A stretch of 64,000 bases of DNA from Sycon ciliatum (lineage: Eukaryota; Porifera; Calcarea; Leucosolenida; Sycettidae). Position numbers and translations under genes: made by a program. Positions 32,356-43,323 of this stretch are shown here, one piece after another. The stretch lies in NCBI RefSeq assembly GCF_964019385.1, contig NC_088645.1, positions 45,485,729 to 45,549,728 on the forward strand, written 5' to 3'. A model generated the notes under the pieces. It was not told where the DNA came from and searched no databases. It was given only the letters and a program-made list of their open reading frames with translations. Within the stretch, counting starts at the first letter, position 1. Every line of letters starts with the position of its first letter.

Positions 32356-33528
32356 ATGGGTGAGCTTTCAAGTGAAGCCCAGACGAAACTGCTTTGTTCC
32401 CTCCCAGGGATCGAGCACTCGCTGTTAGGAGTTGTGCAGACACTATCTTCCCTAGCCACAGAATCCGCAGACAGTGCGGCGAGGATGAGCCGCAGAATTT
32501 CAGAGCTATCTGCAGAAGTCAAAGGACTAAAGGAGGAATTGGTCGCCCTCAAGGCCTCCGCCATTGCGAAATCGATGAGCAGCAGCAGGCCAAGGTCAAG
32601 GGCAGTTGGAGCTGGACACGCAACAACAAGCGGCAAACCGTCAACGGCTGTCACGGGGGACAAAGTACAGCATAGTACGGTGCACCGTAGCACAGACTCT
32701 GCTGAAACTCCGTTGGCAACGCCTGTAGCAACGGACAGCGCTGGGGACGCGCACCGTACCGGTAGTTGTGAGTCCCACGCTGCAGCCAAGCATGCGGATA
32801 TGTGTGCAACAGGTGAAGATGCCAACCGTTTGCAAAACACTGGTTTGCTAGGCAACAAACAACAACAACAACGATCTGTACCACCACTCTCCCCTGACAG
32901 TGACATCTGGACAACAGTGTCAAACCACAAACCTCGTGGACCGAAAAAGGCTATCTTCTTTGTGGGTAACCTAAAACGTAGTACCACAGCCGACCAGCTG
33001 ACGACATATATCCAGCAGAGAGTAGCCACCACCACTGACAGAACGCTGGATGGACTGTCTGCAAGCATTCTCCAGTCGAGTGCTGGTGAGCCAGCCCGGA
33101 AGTCGTCCGCTGCACACGTTACAATGTATGCACGAGATGGTTGGCTACTACGATCGAGAAACTTCTGGCCAGGCCGGCTGTACTGCAGGAAGTGGCGATT
33201 CCGTGACACTGACGACTCCTCGCCAGCAGGAACTGATGACTCATCGCATGACACTGACGACTCCTCGCCAGCAGGAACTGATGACTCATCACCATCAGGA
33301 ACTGATGACTCATCGCCATCAGGAACTGGCGAAAGAAACCAGGCAGTATCTGACACCAACGAGCTATTTCAGCCAGAAATCGAAGTAGGAAACACGCTAG
33401 CGGCAGCAAAGGATAGCACAGCCAACCAGCTAGACTCTCTGCCAGGCCTCACACCCCGTGGAAAGGCACGGAGCCATGAGTCTACGATCTCTCCGGAGCA
33501 CCCTGATTCCAAGAAAATGGACTCATGA
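32356..33528 (+). CDS. LINE ORF1, RNA-binding protein
   Basis: 390 codons from an ATG. Residues about 30-75 are heptad-like and coiled-coil prone (ISELSAEVKGLKEELVALKA). A Ser/Thr-rich middle follows. At about residue 195, KKAIFFVGNLKRSTTADQL opens an RRM-like fold with ribonucleoprotein motif IFFVGNL, ending WPGRLYCRKWRF. Residues about 285-325 are imperfect TDDSSPAG repeats. No CCHC knuckle was seen, unlike the relative at 62 kb. Probable role: binding LINE RNA. It overlaps ORF2 by ATGA, which suggests stop-restart coupling. Confidence 0.72.
   Translation: MGELSSEAQTKLLCSLPGIEHSLLGVVQTLSSLATESADSAARMSRRISELSAEVKGLKEELVALKASAIAKSMSSSRPRSRAVGAGHATTSGKPSTAVTGDKVQHSTVHRSTDSAETPLATPVATDSAGDAHRTGSCESHAAAKHADMCATGEDANRLQNTGLLGNKQQQQRSVPPLSPDSDIWTTVSNHKPRGPKKAIFFVGNLKRSTTADQLTTYIQQRVATTTDRTLDGLSASILQSSAGEPARKSSAAHVTMYARDGWLLRSRNFWPGRLYCRKWRFRDTDDSSPAGTDDSSHDTDDSSPAGTDDSSPSGTDDSSPSGTGERNQAVSDTNELFQPEIEVGNTLAAAKDSTANQLDSLPGLTPRGKARSHESTISPEHPDSKKMDS
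33209..33326 (+). repeat. Short tandem repeat within LINE ORF1
   Basis: In-frame imperfect repeats (GGAACTGATGACTCATCGCC type, 24-27 bp) encode TDDSSPAG, TDDSSPSG and similar. Frame is kept, so copy number can change without disrupting ORF1. Confidence 0.8.
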
Positions 33529-36455
33529 ACCCGCATGCCCAACCATTCTTCCCGCGACAGAAGCCGGCCACCCAGGGACCATTGTTCAAATTACTGCTAA
33601 CAAATGCATTTGGCCTGCTGAGTAAATTTGGAGAGTTTCAGCACACAGTTATGTCCACCTGCCCGGACATTGCAATCGTCACCGAGACGAAGCTTACCTC
33701 TGAGAAGTGTACAGCAATGGATGTCACGCTACCTGGCTATTCACCCCCAATCCGCCGAGATCGTACAGCGCAAGGCGGTGGAGTCGCCGTCTGGGTACGT
33801 TCGGGCCTCGCCTATAGCCACATGGAGCAGGTAACCTGCGGTGACCTGGAAGTCATATGGCTTACAGTGCAACTGCAAACAGGGTGTCGTGTTACAGTGT
33901 GTGCCGCTTATCGGCCAGGTTCATGTGCAGATCATGACATCTCAATCCTGGAACATATTGACAGCACAATCGATCGAGTGCGACAGCAAGGCGCCAAGCT
34001 CGTAATTGCCGGGGACTTCAACGTGCACAACAGCAGTTGGCTTCAGAGCAGCAGGACGTCTCTAGCCGGCGAAGCCGCTGAGGATATGTGTGCCCTGCAT
34101 GGCCTCACCCAGCATGTGGCAGAACCAACCCGCGGAAACAACACTCTTGACCTGATAATGTCCGACTTCCAGGAGCCAGTGGAGGTAGATGTGCTGCCTC
34201 CTGTTGGTAAATCAGATCACGCTGTAGTTGTTGCCACATTCCCCGCTCGAGTGCAGCAAGAGAAGCGCACCCACAGAACTGTTTGGCGCTACAACCAAGC
34301 AGATTGGAACCGTCTCCGCTCCCACCTTAGGAATACCAACTGGTCTGACATCATAACGGATGACCCGGACACTTCTTGCCAGCAGGTGACTGCCACGATA
34401 TCCAACGCCGTCGCCCAGTTCGTTCCGTCAAAGGCAATGACCACCAAGCCATCAGATCCAAAGTGGTGGACCCCGGAGTGCACGCGGGCAATGGCCATCA
34501 AAGACAGGCATTGGCGGTCCTGGAGGCGCTCCCCCCAGGACGTCATACTGAAGCAACAATTTGTGACGTCTGTCAATGAGGCTGTTGCAACCCTCTTCCG
34601 AGCCCGTCAGGCTAAGGAGGACAGCCTACGCCGCACCTTATCAAACGGGTCCATGCACAGCAAGCAGTGGTGGACAAAGCTCAAGTGTGCAAGTGGCATG
34701 GGGCGCCATACAGATATACCGCTGATTGCTGACGCCGATGGCCACGAGTACGCAACAAGTGCAGAGAAATCGGAGGCATTTGGACGCTTCTTTGCAAAGA
34801 AGTGTAGCATCCCCGGCGACGATATCTCCACTGCTGATCTCCCTCCCCACGACTTGCCCACATCCCAACCGATCAGTACCATTCACTTCCGACCTGAAGC
34901 AGTGCGTCGAGTTCTGGCTAGACTGGATACGTCAAAGGCATCGGGACCGGATGAAATATCTGCCCGGGTGCTCAAGGAGTGTGCCAAAGAACTAGCTTCA
35001 CCACTGTGTCAGCTGTTTTCCCTCTGCTTCCGGCGAGGCATTCAACCCAAGATGTGGAAAACGGCAAACGTGGTTCCTATCCACAAAAAGGCTTCGCGTT
35101 CTGTGCTCAAGAACTACCGCCCTGTTTCGTTGCTGAGCATCATCTCGAAGGTGATGGAGACTATTGTGAACAGCCAGGTTACAAACCATCTGGAACACCA
35201 TCAGCTCCTCACCTCCCACCAGTTTGGTTTCAGGAGAAGATTGGGTACATCTGATGCTCTGCAGGCTCTGCATCATGCCTGGGTTAATGCTGTCGGGCGA
35301 AATGGAGCAGCTCGTATCCTCGCTGTTGATATTGCTGGGGCATTTGATCGCGTGTCCCATGTTGGTGTCCTCCATAAGGCACGTAATGCAGGAATCACTG
35401 GCCCACTCCACACATGGCTGTCGTCGTACCTGTCATCACGTTCATTACGATGCTTGGTGGGTGGCTATACGTCTACCCAGTACCCCATAACTGCGGGCGT
35501 TCCCCAAGGCAGCATACTCGGCCCGACACTGTTTTTACTGTACGTAAATGATGCACCCTCTGTTCTGGTGGATGATGCCCAGCTGGAGGCGTACGCAGAT
35601 GACACCACACTTTACTCCATTGTGTCGAATGGCAGCGCGGCAGGTGCAGGGCACTCACTGCAACTGTCAATCGATCGGCTGCATAACTGGGGCCAGAAAT
35701 GGAAGATTGCATTTGAGCCCACCAAGTCCCAGGCAATGACTGCAACGCTCCGAAGAGCTGACTTGCACCTCCCGCCAATCATGTTTGGCGGAATACAAGT
35801 CCCCGAGGCAAACTCGATCACCCTCCTAGGCGTCCTCTTTGACCAGAAGCTGTCTTTTGGGGAGCACCTCCGGTCTGTTGCAACCCGGGCAAGGCAGCGA
35901 CTTGGTCTTTTGCGCCGGTCAGCTCATCTTCTCCCTCTGGCTGGGCGCATAACAGTGTACAAAGCATTCATCCGTCCGCTGCTGGAGTACGCCCCACTTA
36001 TCTGGATTGGAGCGTCATCCAGCCACCTCAGCCGACTGGACCGAGTCCAGCACAGGGCCCTCGGAATCATCGGTCCGGGAGCAATCCTGCCTAGTCTGGC
36101 AATCAGACGGACAGTAGCTGCCCTAGCTTGTTTATACAAGCTACAAGTAATTACGGGCCCACCTCAACTTCTCGCGGTTCTGCCAGCTCGCCGTCAGCAG
36201 TCGGCCAACCCGCGAACCCGGAGCGACCATGCCAGCGCTGCTGGCCACCGGTTTCAACTGGACGCCAGCCTGCCAGCCTCTACCCCGTTAGTCCTGAAGC
36301 GATCATTTCCCCACTGTGTGCTCCACCAGTGGAATTCATTGCCCTGTGATCTGCTCCTGCATCCTCCCCATCGCAGCCGAATGCAGGCATTCAAGACGCA
36401 GGTATACCGCTACCTGCGCGCCGAGAACTGGATGTGGGCTACTGACTCAGTCTAA
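33525..36455 (+). CDS. LINE ORF2, APE endonuclease plus reverse transcriptase
   Basis: 976 codons starting at the ATG inside the ATGA overlap. An AP-endonuclease-like domain (residues about 25-240) shows IAIVTETKL, GGGVAVWVRSGL, VIAGDFNVHNSSW, NTLDLIMS and KSDHAVV. RT (about 470-760) shows NYRPVSLLSIISKVMETIV, HQFGFRRRLGTSDAL, ILAVDIAGAFDRV, GVPQGSILGPTLFLLYVND and AYADDTTLYS (catalytic DD near residue 690). It ends with FKTQVYRYLRAENWMW. Length and motifs fit CR1/L2-type LINEs, which nick target DNA and reverse-transcribe their own RNA. No frame disruption was seen. Confidence 0.88.
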   Translation: MNPHAQPFFPRQKPATQGPLFKLLLTNAFGLLSKFGEFQHTVMSTCPDIAIVTETKLTSEKCTAMDVTLPGYSPPIRRDRTAQGGGVAVWVRSGLAYSHMEQVTCGDLEVIWLTVQLQTGCRVTVCAAYRPGSCADHDISILEHIDSTIDRVRQQGAKLVIAGDFNVHNSSWLQSSRTSLAGEAAEDMCALHGLTQHVAEPTRGNNTLDLIMSDFQEPVEVDVLPPVGKSDHAVVVATFPARVQQEKRTHRTVWRYNQADWNRLRSHLRNTNWSDIITDDPDTSCQQVTATISNAVAQFVPSKAMTTKPSDPKWWTPECTRAMAIKDRHWRSWRRSPQDVILKQQFVTSVNEAVATLFRARQAKEDSLRRTLSNGSMHSKQWWTKLKCASGMGRHTDIPLIADADGHEYATSAEKSEAFGRFFAKKCSIPGDDISTADLPPHDLPTSQPISTIHFRPEAVRRVLARLDTSKASGPDEISARVLKECAKELASPLCQLFSLCFRRGIQPKMWKTANVVPIHKKASRSVLKNYRPVSLLSIISKVMETIVNSQVTNHLEHHQLLTSHQFGFRRRLGTSDALQALHHAWVNAVGRNGAARILAVDIAGAFDRVSHVGVLHKARNAGITGPLHTWLSSYLSSRSLRCLVGGYTSTQYPITAGVPQGSILGPTLFLLYVNDAPSVLVDDAQLEAYADDTTLYSIVSNGSAAGAGHSLQLSIDRLHNWGQKWKIAFEPTKSQAMTATLRRADLHLPPIMFGGIQVPEANSITLLGVLFDQKLSFGEHLRSVATRARQRLGLLRRSAHLLPLAGRITVYKAFIRPLLEYAPLIWIGASSSHLSRLDRVQHRALGIIGPGAILPSLAIRRTVAALACLYKLQVITGPPQLLAVLPARRQQSANPRTRSDHASAAGHRFQLDASLPASTPLVLKRSFPHCVLHQWNSLPCDLLLHPPHRSRMQAFKTQVYRYLRAENWMWATDSV

Positions 36456-36502
36456 ACTCAGTATCTACATGTAGGTATTGCTCTCTTTTTCCTTGTTTTC
36501 TC

Positions 36503-36850
<348 letters not shown>

Positions 36851-37118
36851 CACTATACTTTTCGCTATATATATTTTTCAATCGTTTTTGTTTCTCTTCT
36901 TCTCCCGATTTTCTGATGCGTGAAGTAGGCGCGGATGCCGAGACCATTGGTCGGCGGAGCCTGCAGCACCTCATCACCACCGCTGCGTTGCATTTGCAGC
37001 CCCATTCAGTCAATGTCTTGTTAGTCTGTTGTTTTGTCATTTCCTGCTTCTTTCTTCTTTTACGAATTGGGTGCGTGGTTTCAAGTAAAAAATAAAATAA
37101 AATAAAAATAAAATAAAA

Positions 37119-37570
37119 ACCTTGAATGCACGAGTCGTCCCACATGCGACATACAATTTGACGCACGGATAAGACGCAGTGACAATATGGCGAGTCTGTG
37201 AGAGAACACCCACTCGTTCCGTTGTGACAGAGTCCAGGGCCACGTTGAGGAGCCCTACCCCACCACCCATGGCTGCTTCTGGACTTGTTTTAGGTTTGGA
37301 TCCCGCGCACGGACAGAATGGGCACGAAAATGTTAAAAATTGTAAATGCATTTGTTTGGCTCCTGGGTGACTCGCACACCGTGGCACTATGCCGGAATTT
37401 TGAGCTTTCCCGGCCTGGAAAGCCTGTCAGTGAGGCGCAAGAACTTGTAAATCATGTCCAGAGGGTCAGCATAGTGGCAGGAATGTGTGATCGAAATTTC
37501 ACTCAAATCCATTGAGAAACACCAAAGTTACGGTCAATTGAATGCCATATGAAATGTACGGGTAGGCTGC
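37119..37570. other. Unassigned interval
   Basis: A short + frame near 37318-37515 reads VWLLGDSHTVALCRNFELS, faintly like the GDS block of SGNH hydrolases, but it has no further support. Nothing else was recognised. Confidence 0.3.
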
Positions 37571-37572
37571 CC

Positions 37573-37720
37573 CCTCAACGGCCAAGCTTGGCCGCACCAA
37601 ACACGACACGTTACTTGAACAATTTCAACCCAATTATACTATCTTTCTGTACACACAAATTAGGCTTATACAGACGCTAATAGGTAGCTTCCAACACTTT
37701 TAACTGTAGTCCATAACCGA
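37573..37720 (-). repeat. Inverted copy of the Penelope-like 3' coding end
   Basis: About 145 bp, the reverse complement of 41775-41922 with few differences, including GGCCAAGCTTGGCCG, which is itself a palindrome. Penelope-like insertions often carry such partial inverted terminal copies. Confidence 0.82.
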
Positions 37721-37789
37721 CAGGCACCCTCCGGCCTAGGCTATATATAATAATAATATTCGCGGGATCCGCGTTAGCATCACTTGAAT

Positions 37790-39326
37790 GTTCAGAAACA
37801 CACAAGCTATAGCCTTCGCTTCCGCAGGCCACCACTATGCCTTTACACCGTGGCTATATGGCTTACCAAAAATACACAAGCCCACATGTCCAGTACGTCC
37901 CATCGTTTCCATGACGGCCTCACCCCAGTATTCTATTTCCAAGTGGCTGTGTATTTACTTACAACCAGTGCAGGACCACTACTGCAAGCGCATTGTAAAA
38001 GACGCTTAAAAGACAGTTTTGATTTCGTCGAAAAGCTCCGCAACAAGCCTTTACCACCCAACGCACACATGTGTTCGTTTGACGTCGTCAGTTTATTCTA
38101 CTAATGTGCCGATTGAAGAAACTGTTGACATCTGCATGGATGTTTTGTACCGTAATGATGACATTGACACTCCTTGGATATCTGAAAGTGCGTTTAGACG
38201 GTTGTTGTTGCTGGTCACAACTGGTGTTGAGTTTTCGTTCAACAATGTCATGTACAAACAAGTCGATGGTGTCGCGATGGGTTCGCCCCTTGGTCCAGTA
38301 TTGGCAGACGTGTTTGTCGGTTACTGTGAGTCAAAAATTGATGATTCATTGTGGCCTGACCTTTATGTACGTTTCGTGGACGACTCAATCACATATTTTG
38401 ATAATGAGGAGCGTAGTAACGAGTTTCTTGACGTGCTAAAATAGTATTCACCCTGCCCTTCGTTTCATATGTGAGCATGAAAAGTCCAACAAATTGTCAT
38501 TTCTAGATGTGCTTGTGGAAAAAACGAGTAGTGACGTTCTGACAACCGTTTATCGAAAGCCGACGTTTACTGGTCAGTACATTGTATATGACTCTTATTG
38601 TTCATCTCAATATAAAGTAAACTTACTGTAGTGCGTAACCTTGTAGATCATACGAAGCGTACTAGCATTTGTTCGTCCTGCAAGCTGCAGGAGGAGCTTG
38701 ATTTTCTCCGGTCAGTTTTTGTGAAGAACGGGTACCCTGAGTTTTTGTTGCAGAAGTTGTTGAAAGTCTAACAAATTACGAAGGCTCCTATGATTGGTCC
38801 TGCTCGTTGTCCCGTTTATTTATGTTTGCCATGGAAAGGGCAGGAGTCGACTAAAGTTTGTAGTGCAGTCAAGTCTGTTGTTCGTCGAACATACTATGCA
38901 GTACACGTTGTCCCAGTCTTGACGACGATGCGTGCGTTTACGGTGCAGAAGGATGTCCTACCAGCCCATCACCTCAGTCATCTTATTTACAACTTTGAAT
39001 GCCGACAATGCGCTAGTCGGTATGTTGATAGGACTGTTCAGCACCTGAATGCACGCATCAAACAACACACACCACGTCACACACTTCCACCTTGCGCACA
39101 ACAACAAAGACCGAAGCGAGGGCGACCTAGAAACCAACCATTAACCACACAGCCGTTACCTACACAACCCGCGGATTCTGGCTCACAGACTGTGCTTGCT
39201 CCGCCGTCGCTGGTGGCGGTGGTGGAGGTGGAGGAGAATGGGCGTGGTGGCTCATCGGGTCGGCTTGTGTCGCCGCCTTTGCTCCTGCCGTCGGTGGTTC
39301 CTTCGTCAGTGCCCCCGGCGGCTTAG
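37790..39326 (+). pseudogene. Penelope-like RT and GIY-YIG N-terminal part
   Basis: Motifs: LYGLPKIHKPTCPVRPIVSM (about 37850), CSFDVVSLF (about 38070), NVPIEETVDICMDVLY, QVDGVAMGSPLGPVLADVF (about 38260) and LYVRFVDDSITYF (about 38365, catalytic DD). Then come SFLDVLVEKTSSDVLTTVYR, LPWKGQ (38830), FTVQKDVLPAHHL, and FECRQCASRYVDRTVQHLNA, then RIKQHTPRH. YVDRT has Asp where the GIY-YIG core usually has Gly. Frame changes occur near 37930, 38100, 38440 and 38625. The linker contains RPKRGRPRN, an AT-hook-like core also seen in the 32-kb copy. Confidence 0.75.
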
Positions 39327-39330
39327 GCTG

Positions 39331-40125
39331 AGGCGGTGCCACTTGTGATCCCTCCCATTTGCGGAAATCCTGAAAACACGTGGTCAGAAGTTATGTTGCG
39401 CTCTACATCCTCTGCTTGCGCTGTCTTCTTCTCCTGAGGTTGCGTGGAGACAAATGGTTGGCCACAATACTCTTCTTTTTTGATAGCACTTGACTGTAGG
39501 CCTTGCATTACAATCCTCCACGACGAAGTGTACGTGCTTCACCAGGAAAGTAAGACACGCGCTCCTGAGCTCTCAAATCGACTTGGTACTGCGTCCATGA
39601 GAAATTCTAGTTCTTTTCGAGCCTGCTGACCTGGACTTCGCAAAGGCAGTTATCTGGAACACGCTCTTTCTGTTTATAACCGCTCCTTCATCCAGGTCCA
39701 AATTAAATTTATCAATACATCAGTGTTTTCCCCAGTATCGCTAGAGATGCTGCATGCTATGGCCAGAGCCTATGGCATAACAGGGAAACTCCTCTTCGTC
39801 TCTTTGATATTCACTTCGCGTACGTCTAGTCTCCTCCATGGCTCTCCGTGATTTCTAAAAAGAACTCCTCGTAAATCATCGTTACGGATTTTGTGTAACA
39901 GCCTCAGGCGCAACGTTGCAACGTTGGGCATGCTACATCACCTGTACATTTACCTGACTACATTGCTACTTGAAGACTTTATGTACTTGTAGCAACGGCA
40001 TTACATGTATGCAGTCAGGTAAATGTAGCATTAGTGCTAAAGCAGTCAAGGTGTTACGTGTCTACAAATCACAAAGTCATGATTGTGTCGGTACATGTGT
40101 TGCACCTCATGGCTTCAGCCGAGTA
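39331..40125. other. Unassigned insertion into the Penelope-like element
   Basis: Separates the two parts of the GIY-YIG region together with the MITE and hAT-like copy B. Includes a hairpin-prone block at 39930-40031 (inverted CTACATTTACCTGACT words). Short minus frames near 39323-39700 have no recognised domain. Confidence 0.4.
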
Positions 40126-40463
40126 TAGGGCTTGAAAGTGCTACGTCACAGCATAGCAACAATTTCAACAATTCAAAAATTGGATCCACTTGGATCCAGT
40201 TTTTGTATGGATCCAAGCACATTTTAAGCCGTCTTACTCACAGCAACGTGATGTAACCAGTGAAACTGACTGATTTGGCTAGTGGGGGCGGGGTTACAAC
40301 TGGTGGCGAAGTAAAAGTCACCCCTGCATGCGACATGAGTGGGTTGCTATGCACCCACATACTTAGGCAATAGCAAAGTCACACCTTAGTGGATCCAAAT
40401 TAGAAATCTGATGTCAACTTACTACTCCCTAGCCGTTTTTGATGTCATCACTTTCAAGCCCTA
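40126..40463. mobile_element. MITE with TAGGGCTTGAAAG ends
   Basis: 338 bp; termini TAGGGCTTGAAAGTG and CACTTTCAAGCCCTA. TA-type flanks are possible; no clear 8-bp duplication. The interior has three TGGATCCA words. Confidence 0.65.
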
Positions 40464-40661
40464 TTGCCAAAAGCCTGATATTTCCCGACATTATCCACTA
40501 CGAAACTCGTTATGCCGCTCAAACCTCACATAATGCTCGTATTGTTCCTTTCTTATGCTCTATAATGCTCGGATGCTCGGATAGTCTCATAATGCCGAAT
40601 ATAATGCCGGCATAATCCGCTGGACACTAAGGATGGAACGGACGGCGAAGGGTGCAGTAAG

Positions 40662-41599
40662 TAGGCTCTGGCGGATTATGCTCGCGAAATCATGGAATTA
40701 TGCTTTCATGGATTCTCGCATTATGCTCGCAAAATCCTCATAATTATTATGCTTTGGCACGCGGGGATACATATTCACTTTGTTGTACTTATGGAGCCCC
40801 AAAGTTCGGAAAATTGTGCCTTTTTGTACTTGCAAGTGGCCATAAGTACAACAATAATGTTACACGAGTATCCCTATACCAAGGTGTCCATGCATGCTAG
40901 TGATTATCATGGAAAAGGGAAAACATTACTTCAGTAAAATATTTTTTCATTGCCAAATCAGTTTGAGTTACCTTTGAAAATTATCATGTTCAACTGTCTT
41001 CGTAATCGTCATACTCGTCCAACCGATATATCACCCTTACCCTGCGAATAATCAGCTCATCTCTTCCGTAGCTCCACCTCTCCTTCCATCATGACCGAAC
41101 ACCAACTACACCTAAACATTTTTAATTATTATAGCAATGTCCGAAGCCTGCAGACATGGCAGCAAAAATCCAGAGGTCATGACTTCGTATCATGAATAAT
41201 GAACATGTACGCAGAGTCAGTTTGCGGACTACCCGTCACTATCTCGTTCGCCCCAGGATACCTGATAAAGGCTGATTCACTCGCATCTTCTGCTACATGT
41301 ACTGCATCAGTGTGAGAAAGAACTTTGAAGAAGACGAGTTTGACCATACAATAATGTATTGCCATGATTTCTACCCTGCTTTTCATTGAAAACACTATCT
41401 GCAGTGTATGCCCTCCAACTTCAAGCCCTTTACCATGCAGACCACCAGGACTGATCAGGCGCATTGTACACAATTGTGTAGCCTGCATACTAGAACTGTG
41501 GTACAATCATGTAGTTATGCTCCTACCTCCAAAAGGATGCCAAATTATGCTCCAAATTTTCAACCACCAAATTATGCCGGCATAATCCGCCGGTGCCTA
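40662..41599. mobile_element. hAT-like element, copy B
   Basis: 938 bp, termini TAGGCTCTGGCGGATTATGC and GCATAATCCGCCGGTGCCTA. Flanking GCAGTAAG (40654-40661) and GCAGTGAG (41600-41607) form an 8-bp duplication with one mismatch. Highly similar to copy A at 22528-25637. The interior contains short direct repeats and no transposase. Confidence 0.82.
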
Positions 41600-41883
41600 G
41601 CAGTGAGTCGGAGAGCAATGATGGGAGTGATGGCGAGAGTGCCGGTGAGAGTGTTAGTGTTGTGCGTAGGTTTCGTGGTCGCAAGTCTTCAGTGTACAAT
41701 CATCTACTAGCTAGTACTGATTGTTGCAATTCGTATTCCGACTCTTCGTTCACTGTATTGTGCCGTGGTCGTCATGGTTATGGACTACAGTTAAAAGTGT
41801 TGGAAGCTACCTATCAGCGTCTGTATACGCCTAATTTGTGTGTACAGAAAGATAGTGTAATTGGGTTGAAATTGTTCAAGTAA
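41600..41883 (+). pseudogene. Penelope-like GIY-YIG C-terminal end
   Basis: An open frame ending at 41883 reads SSVYNHLLASTDCCNSYSDS, FTVLCRGRHGYGLQLKVLEA and LYTPNLCVQKDSVIGL. This is the familiar end of Penelope proteins (HLL...C, LEA, P-LCVQK). It begins directly at the hAT-like target duplication, showing that copy B lies inside the element. Confidence 0.72.
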
Positions 41884-42154
41884 CGTGTCGTGTTTGGTGC
41901 GGCCAAGCTTGGCCGTTAATGTTCTAGGTGAAATGTACTGCTGTTATGTGTTATCAACTTATCACTTTGTCCTTCCTTCCTTCTTTCTCTTGTTTGTTCA
42001 TTTTTCCATTTGCAAGTTTATTGTTAGCACACGCATTCGTTATTGCTCTCGCTTTCATTGCTAAAATTCACACTTGTAAATATCACTGCTGTGTTCTTAG
42101 TGTTATTTCTCTAACTTAGATTTTCTAAAATAGTTCAATTTTGTTTCAGTGTCC

Positions 42155-42205
42155 TTAAGTACAACGATGATTCCTGATGAGTGTTGTACGAAAACTTGTT
42201 TGAAT
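42155..42205 (+). other. Conserved-looking hairpin in the Penelope 3' UTR
   Basis: GTACAAC (42160-42166) pairs perfectly with GTTGTAC (42184-42190), enclosing CTGATGAG, and GAAAAC follows. CTGATGA plus GAAA are the core words of hammerhead ribozymes, known in Penelope-like elements. However, the visible pairing joins the strands differently from the standard fold, so a ribozyme is not established. Confidence 0.35.
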
Positions 42206-42552
42206 CCATATTTTTTGTCTACACCATTTCTTCATATTTTCATCGTTTTATTGCACATCGTCTCCACCGTTTTTACATTGCATGAATAAAGTACACAAAT
42301 GTCGGTTCAGCTCATTTTATTGATTCCGGTTATCAAATTATTGTCTCCTCGGCGTCCTCGCCGTTTGTTTATTATTATGTATGCATAACAACAGCATAAT
42401 GGTGGAAGCATGGCATGGCGTGCACGAACAATTCTTCTCTCCGCGTTCTACGCCTGCCTACGCGTTACTCATGTGCCCAACGCCTTCGATGTTTACATGA
42501 TAGGCAAGCATACAGTCATGTCATGAATAGCTTTCCAACGGTGTGTCGCATG

Positions 42553-43089
42553 TAGCCCTTTCCCAAAGGTGCTCTTTTAATTCGCACTTAGTGCAGCACA
42601 CTGCTTTTCGCGTCCCTCAAAATATGCTGAAAAAGTGCTCTTTTTTCAGTGAAAACAGGCAAAAAGTGCTCTTTCTTCAGTGAAGCATAGCCATGGTACA
42701 TGTTCAGATAGAAATGTATAAACCCAAGCTGAGAAATGAATACGCACTCTTCCCTTTTTATGGGTCCATGAAAGGCAAAACAGGAACTAAAGTTCAAAAA
42801 CCCCACTTTTTACAGCATTGTCTACACCGGGTACCGCGGATGCAAGCTTCACCAACTTGTTGCCCCCAAAAAGCGGCGTGCCAAGGTCCATCGAGCACTC
42901 TGAAACTGTGATCGCATACAGGAGCAAACAGATTTTAGCACTTTTTCAGCTCAAAAAGCTCAAAAAGGGCGATATTCACCAAAAACGCAGTAAAGGGCGA
43001 AAGAAACGGGCTTTTCCAAAAAGGGCGAAAAAGGGCGAAAAAAGGGCGAGCACCTTTGGGAAAGGGCTAGTCGCTTTGGGAAAGGGCTA
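42553..43089. mobile_element. hAT-like MITE, relative of 26621-27256
   Basis: Ends TAGCCCTTTCCCAAAGGTGC and its inverse. The flanks GTCGCATG (42545-42552) and GTCGCATT (43090-43097) are an 8-bp duplication with one mismatch. The right end is itself duplicated (20 bp, twice GGGAAAGGGCTA), leaving two possible termini at 43069 and 43089. Confidence 0.82.
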
Positions 43090-43114
43090 GTCGCATTTCA
43101 TGAGTCATCGATTA

Positions 43115-43321
43115 CTGTAATTTCACAAATTTTCGGTGTACTTTTATTTTCGGTACTTTCGGTGAATCTGTTTCATACCGAAATTTTCAATACACCGAAC
43201 AAACACTAACATACATAATCCAATGGGAACTGCTTCTCTGTACCGAAAATTTCTGTTCACCTAACCAGGCCTTTTGCCCTCATACCGAAAAATATTGAGC
43301 ACCGAAAATTTCTGAAATTAG
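43115..43321. mobile_element. TA-flanked MITE, relative of the nested one at 22565
   Basis: About 207 bp; termini CTGTAATTTCACAAATTTTC and AATTTCTGAAATTAG with TA on each side. The interior repeats TACCGAAA words. Confidence 0.7.
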
Positions 43322-43323
43322 TA

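Larger units (their letters stand above)
37740..42310 (+). mobile_element. Penelope-like element opened by later insertions
   Basis: RT at 37790-38440, connection region to about 38780, GIY-YIG N-terminal half at 38810-39070 and linker to about 39320. Foreign sequence then follows to 41599, including hAT-like copy B. The GIY-YIG C-terminal half lies at 41600-41883 and a 3' UTR with an AATAAA signal near 42282. With the inverted end copy at 37573 this is a typical Penelope layout. The coding region has several frame breaks and is inactive. Confidence 0.75.

Noticed and set aside
37318-37515. SGNH hydrolase domain
   Set aside because: Only one block (GDSHT) is suggestive, with no catalytic DxxH downstream.
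42174-42197. Hammerhead ribozyme called outright
   Set aside because: Core words are present, but the strands that pair are not those of the standard three-stem fold; kept only as a hairpin finding.
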